The notes beneath the pieces were generated by a model. The model was not told the DNA's origin, made no database searches, and worked only from the letters and a program-made list of their open reading frames with translations. Positions 48,663 through 58,419 of a DNA stretch of 64,000 bases are shown here, piece after piece (positions within the stretch are counted from its first letter, which is position 1; every line of letters starts with the position of its first letter). Origin of the DNA: CAVZXS01 sp963779325 (GTDB lineage Bacteria > Bacteroidota > Bacteroidia > Chitinophagales > Chitinophagaceae); assembly GCA_963779325.1 (NCBI GenBank), contig CAVZXS010000010.1, positions 136,161 to 200,160 of the forward strand, read 5' to 3'. A program made the position numbers and the translations under genes.

Positions 48663-48733
48663 CCCATTATGAGCCCATTATGAGCCCATCGTGAGCCCAT
48701 CGTGAACCCATTGAGCCCATTATGAGCCCATTA
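48663..48733. repeat. 11-bp tandem repeat between AlbA/RecG-like gene and primase-helicase
   Basis: Five 11-bp units (consensus CCCATTATGAG, with CCCATCGTGAG variants) plus one 9-bp unit and a partial unit. On the minus strand each unit begins with ATGGG, giving a ladder of start codons in changing frames. The stop codon of the upstream gene lies in the last unit. Confidence 0.85.
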
Positions 48734-50052
48734 GATTTTTAGAATATAAGTTGTCCCAGCACCTGTTTGCCCTACCTTTTCTAATAGAGCAAATTTGTCA
48801 AGCAATTCAGTCAGGTCACGGGTTGCTGTAGCTTTTGAAACACTAAACAGCTCCTGATAATCTGTGTTTGAAATTTTTCCTTTCTCTTTAACAAAGAGTA
48901 CAGCCTTCACTTGCCGGTCATTAAGCCCCAGCTTTGCTAAGTGTTCCTGTGTCAAATTATTTTTGAAAAGTGTAATGCTAAAACCGCCGTCTTGCTCCTG
49001 CATTTCTGGTTCAGGTAATTCCGCTTCTTTGCAAGTGTCAATAATTTTAATAGTGCCACGACCCCAGGCATCAATGTACCCACCTTTAAAACTTACATCG
49101 GCAATGATTGGATTTCTTGGTCTTGAAGAATGCGAACGTTTCAACGCAGCCAATGTTAAACCTGCCGGTAAAGAACCTTCATTCCAGATACTTATTTTGT
49201 CGTCATACACACGGATTTGAATTGGAGCTCCCATATAGTTGCGATGCACCAAAGCGTTCAATAACATTTCCCGGATGGCGGCTAAAGGATATTCTCCTTT
49301 TTCAATGCGGTGCATTCCTTCAAATCCTATTGACCGTATCAGAAATTTATGGTTGAGTTGATTTAAAACTGCTTGTAGTAACATTATTAAATTTCCTTCC
49401 TCCGTTTCCTGAAAAATAATGTCTGTGTCATCTTTTCCAAACCTGCCAATCTTTACATAAATGCTTGGATAAAATTTCCGGGGTCTTTACCGAATAAAAT
49501 AATGGCTGCTCTTTTTAATTGTCCATTTTCAGTAAGACGTAATTTTTCAAATAATTCAGGTAAATCAAGTCCGTCATTTTCTGGCAGGCGACCGGTATTT
49601 TGAGAAGCGGCAAGAAATATTTTAACTACCTTTTCATCAATGTCGGCAAATGTTGCCCTTGCTTCAATTACATCATCCCATGTTTTGCCTGATTTCTTCA
49701 AAAGGAATTCATTGAGTGCTGCACCTGTTAATTCCTGTTTGGTGCTGCCGCTGCGGTAATAATATCTGCCTCTTACAGAAATTGGAACAGAATAAGGATG
49801 TGTTACAATTTCAATAAAATATTTACCTTCTTCTTCATGCAGATTTACTTCTGACGTAATACCCATTACATTTCTAATTTTGTTGGGTATATCATCCATG
49901 AGTTTCTTAAAGTCAACAACGCCAACTACTTTTCCATTATCATCTTTGCCAATGAATATTACACCGCCTTGTGCATTAGAAAATCCACAAACCCATTTCA
50001 GGTAATCATCGTGCCAACTTTGTTTGTATTCTATGTTTTGTTGTTCGGGCAT
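48731..50052 (-). pseudogene. AlbA_2/RecG-like ATP-binding protein, one frameshift
   Basis: About 440 codons. The N-terminal part (50052-49453) is a Schlafen-type AlbA_2 domain (E-Y-K-Q-S-W-H-D-D-Y-L-K-W-V-C-G-F-S-N-A-Q-G-G). The C-terminal part contains the RecG-like ATPase-like region (N-A-L-V-H-R-N-Y, G-S-L-P-A-G-L-T, G-R-G-T-I-K-I-I) and a winged-helix end. The two halves join at Y-P-S-I-Y-V-K-I-G-R-F if one base is added near 49476, in a short A/T run, so a homopolymer error is plausible. It lies 15 bp after the methyltransferase stop. Members act as regulators or nucleic-acid-binding partners in several defence clusters. Confidence 0.8.
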
Positions 50053-50067
50053 ATTTTTAATTCAATT

Positions 50068-51192
50068 TCATCTTGTTAATATAATGTCTACTTCCCCCGG
50101 CTTCATTGATTTGTCACCATAAAGTTTTGTTTGTGTCTTTGTGTCTTTCTTCAGTGGTTTGTCAATTATTTGAACACTGTGCTTTGGGAAATATTTTTTC
50201 AAAATATCTAAAGTTGTATTAAAGGTAAATTCTCTCTTGTCTGTACGAACATAGATTGTGCTTTTACGCTTCATCATCTTTGAACAAAGTCCAAATACAC
50301 CGTCAAGCAAATCGTGATACTCTTGTTTGCTTACAAATCTTCCCTTGTGTTTTTCTTTCAGAGAATTTCCATTTGCTTCTCCACCTAAAAGCCAAAGTCG
50401 TAACCATTGGTCAGCATGATAGTCAGTGATAGAGCAATAAGGTGGTGAAGTAAAGAGCAGAGAAAATTTAATATCGTTGCTAATTGCTCTTTCGGAAATA
50501 GTCTTGAGTTCATTAGCACTGTCGCCAAACACAACTGCACTTTCTGTAATTGCTGGTTTCCCTTTTTCGTAACGCCATTCAATTTTTTTAAGAATAAAAT
50601 CGCAAGGGTTTATCTCTGGCGGCGTTTTCATTTTATTTTTCTTCCACCATTTAACAGAGTAATTCATTCCCATTGATTTTGTCATTCTCATTTGGTTAGA
50701 CAAACCTTCACCAAGCTTTGCATGTAAGTAAATCAATATGATTGAAGTAAGCGTTGCATCAACATTATTATTCTTCCAGTCAAGATGTGTTCGTGCTGCC
50801 AATAGAAATTTCAATACTTCGTCGCAATAGCACATTCGGAAAAACTCAGGCATACGTTCTATTGTTCTGCTGTAATAATTTCGCTTGCCGTAAATTTCAA
50901 GTAGTCGGTCTGTTACTTCGTCCTTGTCTGCAGGCTGAAGTTTAACCGAACCGTAAAGCCAACCAACCGGATTGATTTCAATTCCCAAACTGTTTCTTCC
51001 TAAAACGCCACCTGCATAGATACTGCTGCATCTCCCTGCAAACGGGTCAATGATATAGTCCCCTTCTTTTGAAAATTTCTCTACAACATCAAAGGCAAAT
51101 TCAAGTGGAAACATCGCATAGTAAGGTCCAAACCTTGCCCATCTTGCCTCAGCAATTGTGAACCCTTTTAATATCTTTTGTGTTTCTATCAT
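50068..51192 (-). CDS. DNA methyltransferase (adenine-N6 or cytosine-N4)
   Basis: 374 residues. The SAM-binding motif I appears as I-I-D-P-F-A-G-R-C-S-S (about 47-57) with G-I-E-I-N-P shortly after, and the catalytic motif IV as T-S-P-P-Y-C (about 247-252). Both motifs are intact. Motif I precedes IV. No restriction subunit is adjacent, so the nuclease function is more likely supplied by NurA. Its ATG overlaps the NurA stop by 4 bp (ATGA), suggesting coupled translation. A self-marking role for the island is inferred. Confidence 0.88.
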   Translation of the reverse strand: MIETQKILKGFTIAEARWARFGPYYAMFPLEFAFDVVEKFSKEGDYIIDPFAGRCSSIYAGGVLGRNSLGIEINPVGWLYGSVKLQPADKDEVTDRLLEIYGKRNYYSRTIERMPEFFRMCYCDEVLKFLLAARTHLDWKNNNVDATLTSIILIYLHAKLGEGLSNQMRMTKSMGMNYSVKWWKKNKMKTPPEINPCDFILKKIEWRYEKGKPAITESAVVFGDSANELKTISERAISNDIKFSLLFTSPPYCSITDYHADQWLRLWLLGGEANGNSLKEKHKGRFVSKQEYHDLLDGVFGLCSKMMKRKSTIYVRTDKREFTFNTTLDILKKYFPKHSVQIIDKPLKKDTKTQTKLYGDKSMKPGEVDIILTR

Positions 51193-52556
51193 GAGTTTGT
51201 TCTCTCTCTGATTTCCCTCGCAATATCCTCAAAAATTCGTTTGCCTAGATTCAATGGAATAGATGCTTCTGCATGAGCAGAAATAAGTGGCGAAACAGAA
51301 TTTGGATGACGGCTTGATGCAAGTTGGTCAAGTAAATTCATAACATCAGCAAGCCGTGTGAATTGGTCGGGGTTTGCTGTGTTTAAGTTTTTTTGGTGGT
51401 CATTGAAATATGCAACTACCGGAACAATCTTTTGTCCTGATGCTGCTTTATAAAAAAGTTTTCTTCCAAAATAAGTGTCTTGTCCGTATGGCTTTGTGCT
51501 TTCGGAAAAAATTATGTTTTGCTTTATATATTCATCGTTTAGGAGCAAAGCGGATTGCCTTGGAAACTTGTCTTTTATTCCATCTTGAGTTGTGTCAATT
51601 TCTAAAAAGTGATTGAAGAAAGTACCAGACTTTTCAATTCCGATTATCAACAAATCTTCTCCATTGATTTGCTTCTGCAAATCATTAATTCGCTTCAATT
51701 CAACTTCGATAACTTTTGTCAACCATGATGAAGTGCTGAACACTGCTAAAGGTCCATCCATCACAAAAGCAACTCTGCGGAGTGTTGCCAACCAACCTTT
51801 CTTTTCAAATGCTCTTAGAATATGAATGAGCCAAAGTTTTTCAAGTGTTGACATTATTTGCCCAAACATTTCTCCATTGCTGCCGCCTGAGTTCATTAAC
51901 TCATGTAAGCGAAGTGCATCAGTAGAAAATAGTGGGTCTCCCGAATGTGGACACATATACTCGCCATAATCGTAAGTCATAAATTCGTCTTCCCAACCTT
52001 CAATTGGACTCTTAGGCAAATGGCGTTCTGTAGAACTTCTCTTAATTCGAAATAAATGTTCGTATGTATCAAGCAATGTTTCACCATCAGTGAAAACTGT
52101 GTTACTTTTTAATTCTTCAAATAATGCTCTCCGCAAAGATGCCTTTGCAGTTTTCTCTGCATCAAGTATCACATTGCATCCAGGGAAAACACTTTCAATC
52201 GTGGATGCTTTTTCTGTCTCCCGAAATTTTTTCGGACTGATAAAATCATTTTTTTCAAGTTCTCTAACAAGTGTTAAGTCAATCAATACAGATGCAATTG
52301 TGATGTAACCAAACTCTGCACCGGGGAAACCGTTTACGGCTTTCGCTGCAAGATTGCTTCCGTCAATAGCAAGAACTAAATCGGGTTGCAAATCGCTTTG
52401 TTCTAAATCACTTTTCTGTGTCAACAGACCTTCAATGTTTTCAACTTGCTCATCAGGTTTTCGAATACGCAAACGGTCTTGCAGTGCTTTCACTTTAGCA
52501 CTGTCAAGAACTCGTCTTAGCGGTTCGTAGCTTGCAAATTCTCCTTCAAAACTCAT
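51189..52556 (-). CDS. NurA-domain nuclease
   Basis: 455 residues. It carries the RNase H-like NurA core: L-A-I-D-G-S-N (D65), V-A-F-V-M-D-G-P-L-A-V (D about 268), I-G-I-E-K-S-G-T-F-F (about 310) and the C-terminal S-A-H-A-E-A-S-I-P-L-N (about 425). NurA digests DNA ends together with the HerA translocase in archaea; bacterial versions occur in defence-linked operons. A zinc-finger-like region with a cysteine and histidine (M-C-P-H-S-G-D) is inserted in the middle. It shares 4-bp start/stop overlaps with both HerA and the methyltransferase, which is strong evidence for a functional unit. Confidence 0.85.
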   Translation of the reverse strand: MSFEGEFASYEPLRRVLDSAKVKALQDRLRIRKPDEQVENIEGLLTQKSDLEQSDLQPDLVLAIDGSNLAAKAVNGFPGAEFGYITIASVLIDLTLVRELEKNDFISPKKFRETEKASTIESVFPGCNVILDAEKTAKASLRRALFEELKSNTVFTDGETLLDTYEHLFRIKRSSTERHLPKSPIEGWEDEFMTYDYGEYMCPHSGDPLFSTDALRLHELMNSGGSNGEMFGQIMSTLEKLWLIHILRAFEKKGWLATLRRVAFVMDGPLAVFSTSSWLTKVIEVELKRINDLQKQINGEDLLIIGIEKSGTFFNHFLEIDTTQDGIKDKFPRQSALLLNDEYIKQNIIFSESTKPYGQDTYFGRKLFYKAASGQKIVPVVAYFNDHQKNLNTANPDQFTRLADVMNLLDQLASSRHPNSVSPLISAHAEASIPLNLGKRIFEDIAREIRERTNS

Positions 52557-54664
52557 GATTGTCCTACTTGAAATTTATCTACTTGAACTGGTATTACAAA
52601 AGGGTTGCTTAAAGTTTTTACTCTTAAAAACCCTTTGTCTTGTGCTCTTCTTATTGATGGTTCAAAGTCGGCAAAGTCATAATACTTGCACAACTCTTTT
52701 GTTTCATCAGTGTTATTCAAATGAGCAATAAACCAATTTGAAGTATTGCGTAATATATTTTTCTGAATGCTGCTAACTTCTTGTGTTGCATAAACCATTC
52801 CGATACGATACTTTGCACCTTCCTTTGCTGTCCGCACCCAAATTTCTAAAAGGTCTAAATCATTTCCTGCAGGTAAAATATTATGTGCTTCTTCTATGTA
52901 AACTAAAATTTCAGGAATGTTTGTTGAACCTTGAATGAACTGTCTTTGATTCTCTCTAAAAATTTTTGTCATGATTCTGTTAGCAGAAGATTTATTCAAT
53001 TCAGGTTCTCCGCTTGATTGGTCAATAATTACAAGTTTCCCTGCGACAAGATGAGTGTATATGTCCTGAGCATAATCGTTGTTTGTGTCTGAACTGTGTT
53101 GCTCTGCTGCCTTTCCGATTTTTCTTGTTCCGTTTGCGTATTGAAATATGCCAATGATTTTTTTCAAATCTTCATCAGCCCATCTGTCGCCTGAACCTCC
53201 TGTTCTTGTTACATAAGCAGATTCAAACGCTTGGTATCCGCTATCACGGTCTCTCATAAATTTGTCTAATGATTCAAAAGCATTTGCAAGTTGCCCCCAT
53301 GCAGGATTTGCATTCCCAAATATTTGAGCTGCTGATTGATATTCGGGAGCATTGCTGCTAGTGCTTGTCTGCATAGCAGTAATTAATTGCTGATTAAAAA
53401 GTCCACGGGTTGTTGCTCTAAGGTTAGTAGGAACAGTAAAACCGGCTCTTGCTAAAACCGAACGGTAAGCCATAACTCTTCTGTTGTGTCTTGTCGTTGC
53501 ACTTCTATCATCCGGGTCTGGTGCTTCAAATGTTACTTGCACAAAGTTTTTGATGTAGGTTGTATTGTCCTCTGAAAGTATGTTATCAATAATTTCTTTT
53601 CCGATTTGAAGATTGTCGTCCAAATAAAAATTGAGCAACATTAAAATTCTTGTTGGGTCGCTTGGGTGAGGAGTGATGCCGTATGTAACAACTTCATTTT
53701 GTCTAACTGCGGTTGGAATTAGTTGCCAAATATTTTTTAATGCAGAGTTGTTGTCCTGAACATTTTCGTTAGCGTATTCTCCATTCGGGTCAAAAATTAT
53801 TTGCCCAATTCGCAAGGGTGTGTCCTCTTGTTTTTCAGGAGTTCGCAATTCAAAAACTGATTTAGCGATAATTTTTGTTGTGTTTGATTTCCCCGTTCGT
53901 GTCATTCCGAACAATGCTGATTTTTGACTTAACAAATCAGCAGGGTAAATAAAAACGGGGACATCATCTATTTGCTGATACTTTCTGTTTGTTGAAGCAT
54001 AGCGAACATAACCAAGTTTTACAGTCTCTGTGTTTTTGTATTTGTCTCTGTGTTCTTGTTTGTTTGAAGGGTCGCAATAGTTTACTATTTCTTCAAGTGC
54101 GGCTGCATTTGGTTTAAAAACTTTTAGTCCTCTATTTGGATAGTAATTTGAAATGTCGCTACCAAATTTCAAGCACAGAGGTGCTTCAGAATTATTCCCG
54201 TTTTCTTCTAAGAAAAAAGTTCCAATTATCCTGCACTGTACACCTGCATATCCAAGTAACACACGGGTCTTTGCATCCATTGACCCATCACTATCCCAAT
54301 GTTTTTCAGTTTCTCCACTAACTCGCTGTGCTGTTTCAACTCTTATTCTCTCTGCTTCCTTGTCTTGCGGAAGTGGTGCACTGTCCATTACTCTTAATAG
54401 AATAAACGAGGCATCTTCGGATTTGAAATCAATGTCTGTAGCATTAGAAGGGTCAACTCTTGTTGCAATCAGGAAACTTAAACTTGGTATGCCACCAACT
54501 TTTTTTCTTTCGCTGTCGTGAATAATCACTCTTGCAGTTTCATAGTTGATTGAATACAGTTCTCCAACATATTCATTTTGCTGAATAAGCTTTTGAAACC
54601 ATTGCTGTGTTTCAACTTTCTTATCACTTGTTCTTCTTTCGTTAATTCCTTTTTCTAAACTCAT
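52553..54664 (-). CDS. HerA-like hexameric DNA translocase
   Basis: 703 residues. HerA/FtsK-superfamily ATPase with Walker A L-F-G-M-T-R-T-G-K-S-N-T-T-K (about 253-266) and Walker B Y-I-E-E-A-H-N-I-L-P (about 588-597), plus the sensor Y-A-T-Q-E-V-S-S-I. The N-terminal ~200 residues resemble a HAS-barrel (residues ~40-230). It would pump DNA to the NurA nuclease. It is the first gene of the island, with a TACATTTG promoter element 25 bp ahead of the ATG. The stop codon overlaps the NurA start. Confidence 0.88.
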   Translation of the reverse strand: MSLEKGINERRTSDKKVETQQWFQKLIQQNEYVGELYSINYETARVIIHDSERKKVGGIPSLSFLIATRVDPSNATDIDFKSEDASFILLRVMDSAPLPQDKEAERIRVETAQRVSGETEKHWDSDGSMDAKTRVLLGYAGVQCRIIGTFFLEENGNNSEAPLCLKFGSDISNYYPNRGLKVFKPNAAALEEIVNYCDPSNKQEHRDKYKNTETVKLGYVRYASTNRKYQQIDDVPVFIYPADLLSQKSALFGMTRTGKSNTTKIIAKSVFELRTPEKQEDTPLRIGQIIFDPNGEYANENVQDNNSALKNIWQLIPTAVRQNEVVTYGITPHPSDPTRILMLLNFYLDDNLQIGKEIIDNILSEDNTTYIKNFVQVTFEAPDPDDRSATTRHNRRVMAYRSVLARAGFTVPTNLRATTRGLFNQQLITAMQTSTSSNAPEYQSAAQIFGNANPAWGQLANAFESLDKFMRDRDSGYQAFESAYVTRTGGSGDRWADEDLKKIIGIFQYANGTRKIGKAAEQHSSDTNNDYAQDIYTHLVAGKLVIIDQSSGEPELNKSSANRIMTKIFRENQRQFIQGSTNIPEILVYIEEAHNILPAGNDLDLLEIWVRTAKEGAKYRIGMVYATQEVSSIQKNILRNTSNWFIAHLNNTDETKELCKYYDFADFEPSIRRAQDKGFLRVKTLSNPFVIPVQVDKFQVGQS

Positions 54665-54688
54665 ATGAAAGCAGGGTTTAAGTATTCA

Positions 54689-54696
54689 CAAATGTA
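54689..54696 (-). promoter_or_regulatory. -7 element of the HerA operon promoter
   Basis: TACATTTG on the minus strand, exact TAnnTTTG match, 25 bp upstream of the HerA start. No TTG at the expected -33 distance. The rest of 54665-54894 shows no gene. Confidence 0.45.
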
Positions 54697-54894
54697 TGAT
54701 TATGTGGTTTATAAATTGATAATTAGCCTTTGCCAAGTAATATATTTATTGGTTGGTAAATCATATCAAGATGATAAGAATTCCGTCAGCTGGGTGGTGG
54801 GTGGGCTTGGGTGCTCAGTAAAGATTTATTGCTGAAGTGTCGAACAAATGATGATAGATATTCGTCAGGCGGGGTGGGTAGGTTGTGCGTTGGC

Positions 54895-54960
54895 ATTTTT
54901 AGCTCTTTGCAAGGTTGGCTTTGTGTCGTGGTTTTGTGTGCCTTGCAATGTGCTAAAAAT
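54895..54960. repeat. Flanking hairpin S2
   Basis: ATTTTTAGC-TC-TTTGCAAGG ... CCTTGCAA-TGT-GCTAAAAAT. Both stems are perfect. The apical half is the same as S1 (45501-45578); the outer arms are different but complementary. Together the two hairpins bracket the HerA-NurA-methyltransferase-helicase block. Confidence 0.6.
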
Positions 54961-55026
54961 AGCGTAGGGTCGGGTCGGCAAAGTCATGGATGCTTAAATA
55001 TTTGTAGGATGTTCGTTTAGGGTGAC

Positions 55027-55218
55027 GTACAACGAGCAGGGCTTTGTGCAGGTTGGGAAATAGAATTCCGTCTGCCCGGAACCGCTGCTGATTGAAAAAC
55101 TGATGATGAAGTTAAGAACAAAAGTTCAGCGATGTACGTCCTGCCCGAACAAAAGCTGAACAGAATTACAAATGCTCATTGTTATTCCGTCTGCCCAACT
55201 TGCACAAAACCCAATGTT
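55027..55218 (-). repeat. attC-like element R3 (192 bp)
   Basis: Left core GTACAAC, right AATGTT. Arms GGGCTTTGTGCAGGTTGGG (55039-55057) and CCCAACTTGCACAAAACCC (55194-55212) pair at 17 of 19 positions. Three internal copies of a CCGTCTGCCC-like word. Followed immediately by IS copy 2. Confidence 0.7.
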
Positions 55219-55284
55219 GAACTAAACCTTCGGTAGCCTTTGATCATTTATAGTTTGTAAATTTACTACTTAAACAAACATATC

Positions 55285-56236
55285 ATGACAAAAAAAATCA
55301 CCCGAAGAATTAAGGTATAACAAATACCTCAATCAGGCCTGCCGCGAAGTAACCGGCTTTGCAGCATTATTACAACGCTTCGAACGTAACATCAGTATTC
55401 TCGGCCGCAGCCCCAAAACTTTTGAAAACTACTCCCGCCATGTGGCAGCCATGGCCTTGCATTTTAAATGCTTGCCTACCGAGCTGGATGCAGAGCAGGT
55501 AAAAGATTATTTGTACCTGTTGCAACAACGCAGCAACACACCCTCTCAAACCTATTTCAAACACACGGTGTATGGCCTGCGTTTTTTATTAAAGACAGAA
55601 GGTTTGCCTTATGCATTTTTGCATTTGCCCGCCATTAAAAAAAGTAAAAAACTACCCGTAATACTCAGCAAAGAAGAAGTGTGGCGAATGCTAAGCGCAG
55701 CCAAATTATTAAAGCACCGCATCCTCATCGGTTTAATTTACGGTTGCGGATTGCGCTGTATGGAGCTGCGTAATATACGCCTGGTAGATTTGCAGTTTGA
55801 CCGCATGCAGCTGCATATTGTACAAAGCAAAGGCAACAAAGACAGGTACGTTCCATTGAGCCATCATTTAATACGGGGCATACAAAAATATATTGCCGGC
55901 GAACAGCCAAAAGACTATTTATTCAATGGCAAACCTGCCGAACGAGCCGGCGGCGACTTTGATAGCCGCTACAGCCAACGTGGTGTGCAATGGATTGTAA
56001 AATCAATTGCCAAACAGGCAGGCATTACCAAAGAAGTGCATACACACACCCTGCGCCATTGCTATGCCACGCATTTGCTCGAAGATGGAATCAACATCGT
56101 AACACTCAAAGATTTATTGGGCCATCAATCCATAGAAACCACGATGGAGTATTTGCATGTATGCCAATTAGAAAATCTAAAATCATTCAGTCCGCTGGAT
56201 ACCTTATTTGCAAAATGCGCACCGCAACCGAAGTAG
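55285..56236 (+). CDS. Tyrosine recombinase of IS copy 2
   Basis: Differs from copy 1 by one residue (R to M in the F-D-R-x-Q segment) over the last 264 codons. The same ATG followed by A8 and a wrong-phase start are present (ATG 55285, A-run 55290-55297). All catalytic residues are present. If no frameshift occurs, an internal start such as GTG 55442 would give a shortened protein. Confidence 0.8.
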
Positions 56237-57319
56237 CCGCCGCCATTGAGTTGTTGGGCGATGAGGTAGAAAAATCAGGATTGCATGTACATCAATTAAA
56301 AACACTGCGTGCCATACAACACTGCCGCACAGCTGCACTCGGCGGCCATGTAGATGCCTGCACAAGTTGCGGTACGGTACATATTTCTTACAACTCCTGT
56401 CGCAACCGGCATTGCCCAAAATGCCTGGGGCACCGGCGTGTGCAATGGATACAAAAACGGGAAGAAGAATTATTGCCCGCGGTGTATTATCATGTGGTGT
56501 TTACCTTACCAAGCGAGTTGAATCCGCTTTGCCTGCATCAACCCAAGTTAGTGTATGATACTTTGTTTGAAAGCGCTTGGCAAACATTGCAAAAATTCGG
56601 CGGACAAAAACAATTGCGATTGGGCATGATATGTATTTTACATACATGGGGACAAAACTTATCACTGCATCCGCACCTGCATTGCATAGTGCCGGGTGCA
56701 GGAATAGATGTAAAAGGTAATTGGCAAAAAATACATATGAACCGATAAATTTTTATTTCCGGTAAAAGCAATGAGTAAAATATTCAGAGCCAAATATGTA
56801 AGCAATTTGCGCAAGCAAAATTATAATGACAAAGCTTTAATAGAAACCCTGTTTAAAAAAGATTGGGTGGTGTATGCTAAAAAACCTTTTGGCAATCCTG
56901 CAAGTGTAATAGAATATTTAGGCCGTTACACCCACAAGGTAGCCATCAGTAACCAACGCATACAATCGGTAAGCCAATCGGGCGTAATCTTTCAATACAA
57001 AGATTATAAGGATAAGGGCATTAAAAAAGAAATGCAGTTAAGCTTACCGGAATTTGTACGCCGCTTCGCCATGCATATACTGCCGCATCGTTTTGTGCGC
57101 ATCAGGCATTATGGTTTTTTAAGCAGCACGTGGAAGCAAAAAAAGTTGAAAGACCTGCAACGGAAATTGGGAGTGCAACTACCCGTTAAGGAAGTGAAAA
57201 CGCTGTTGCATAAATGCCCTGCTTGCAAAACAGGTACCATGATAACGATTGAAGTTTTTGGTAAGCGTGGGCCGCCTGCAAAATATTTATTGGTGACAGA
57301 AATTATTGCCTGTAACTAA
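56215..57319 (+). pseudogene. IS91 family transposase of copy 2, frameshifted
   Basis: The first 178 codons match copy 1 through the HUH motif, then a one-base insertion near 56737 (CATATGAACCGATAAA in place of CATACGAAGGATAAA) causes a stop at 56748. The downstream part, with the catalytic tyrosines, continues in another frame to 57319. It would be inactive unless complemented by copies 1 or 3. Confidence 0.88.
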
Positions 57320-57544
57320 ATTATGGGTAAGGGTAGCTTTGTGCTGATGAAAATAAATTGACGTATTTATTCGCTAATCCTGACAAAAAAATACGCCTGT
57401 AGAAAATTGCCTGCCTGTTTTGAATATGTTTTACCCCTGCCACCCTCATCAATAACCCCATAATATGAACAGCGGTTTCGTTCAACATCGCTTTCATTGT
57501 TCGTCCTGCGGACGCAACGAAAGCTTAGTTATTGTATGCCGTAA

Positions 57545-58150
57545 TTATTCTGCTGCAAATTCGTTAAACAGTGAGAGCATAATCTGGTATTTTTTTGTTC
57601 TTGGTGATTTGCCAAAACTAAAGGAGACATCTTTTATACCTTTCTCATTTTCGTTACGTGTAGAATATTGAGCAATGTGTCCGACGTATTTGTCATACTC
57701 TGTCTTTTGTTTTGTCGAAAGAGGTGCAAATATCTCTTTTAGCATATTGTAAAATATTTCTCCATCCGTTTTGTTGTCAAACTCAACTTGTCAGGAAACC
57801 CCCATGAATTTTTTAATCTTGGATGTTTCTCCAATTTTCACAATAATTTGACCTGATTGAATTTTAAGTCCGAGTATCGGGCTTTTAGTGAAAGAAAAAA
57901 CATGTCTTGATGACCATGCGTCTTCTTTGGTGTCCATAAATATTGAAGTGTTCAAATTCCATTGATTAACAACTGTATCGTTATATTTTATGAAGTCAAG
58001 CTTGCTGAAAGTGTCAACTAATGAACTTGATGCGTTAAAAATGTCAACATCAAAATATAAACGTCTAACTGCACTGTCAAAAGTCTGATTTTGGGACATA
58101 GTGTTGGTCGAACTAAATAGTGTCAAGATTATGATAAGAAATCGGGTCAT
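57545..58150 (-). pseudogene. Secreted hypothetical protein with an in-frame TGA
   Basis: 201 codons in one frame with signal peptide MTRFLIIILTLFSSTNTMS. The frame is interrupted once by TGA at 57791-57793 (F-M-G-V-S-stop-Q-V-E-F-D-N-K-T-D-G-E-I-F). The sequence past the stop reads on as coherent protein to 57545, so a tryptophan codon TGG changed to TGA is the simplest explanation. I do not recognise the family. It is the only gene of its block, between IS copy 2 and R4. The stop lies 12 bp from the IS end. Confidence 0.6.
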
Positions 58151-58161
58151 AATTTTATGGC

Positions 58162-58353
58162 ATACAACGATAGGGCTTTGCGATGCTGGGGAATTTGAAA
58201 ATCTTCCGCCTGGAACCGCTGCTCAATTTAAAAACTGATGATGAAAATAAGAACAAAAAGTTAAATTGAAAAACTTCTGCCCGAACCGCAGCCCAATAGC
58301 GAACTAATGCTGATGGGTATTGCTTCTGCCCCAATATTGCAAAACCCCTTGTT
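58162..58353 (-). repeat. attC-like element R4 (192 bp)
   Basis: Left core ATACAAC, right CTTGTT. Arms GGGCTTTGCGATGCTGGGG (58173-58191) and CCCCAATATTGCAAAACCC (58329-58347) pair at 15 of 19, with G-T wobbles at two more positions. Followed immediately by IS copy 3. Confidence 0.7.
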
Positions 58354-58419
58354 GAACTAAACCTTCGGTAGCCTTTGATCATTTATAGTTTGTAAATTTA
58401 CTACTTAAACAAACATATC

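Larger units (their letters stand above)
55219..57533 (+). mobile_element. IS91-type element with tyrosine recombinase, copy 2
   Basis: 2,315 bp, same ends as copy 1. The recombinase is intact to the same degree, the transposase is frameshifted. Inserted between GTT of R3 and GTATGCC, which matches the outer core of R4 read in reverse. Confidence 0.85.

Noticed and set aside
48663..48733. CRISPR array
   Set aside because: Units are 11 bp and contiguous without spacers, so it is a simple tandem repeat.
45635..54664. DISARM or BREX defence system
   Set aside because: The diagnostic genes (for example drmA/B or pglZ/brxC) are not seen; the content is HerA, NurA, methyltransferase, AlbA/RecG-like and TOTE primase-helicase.
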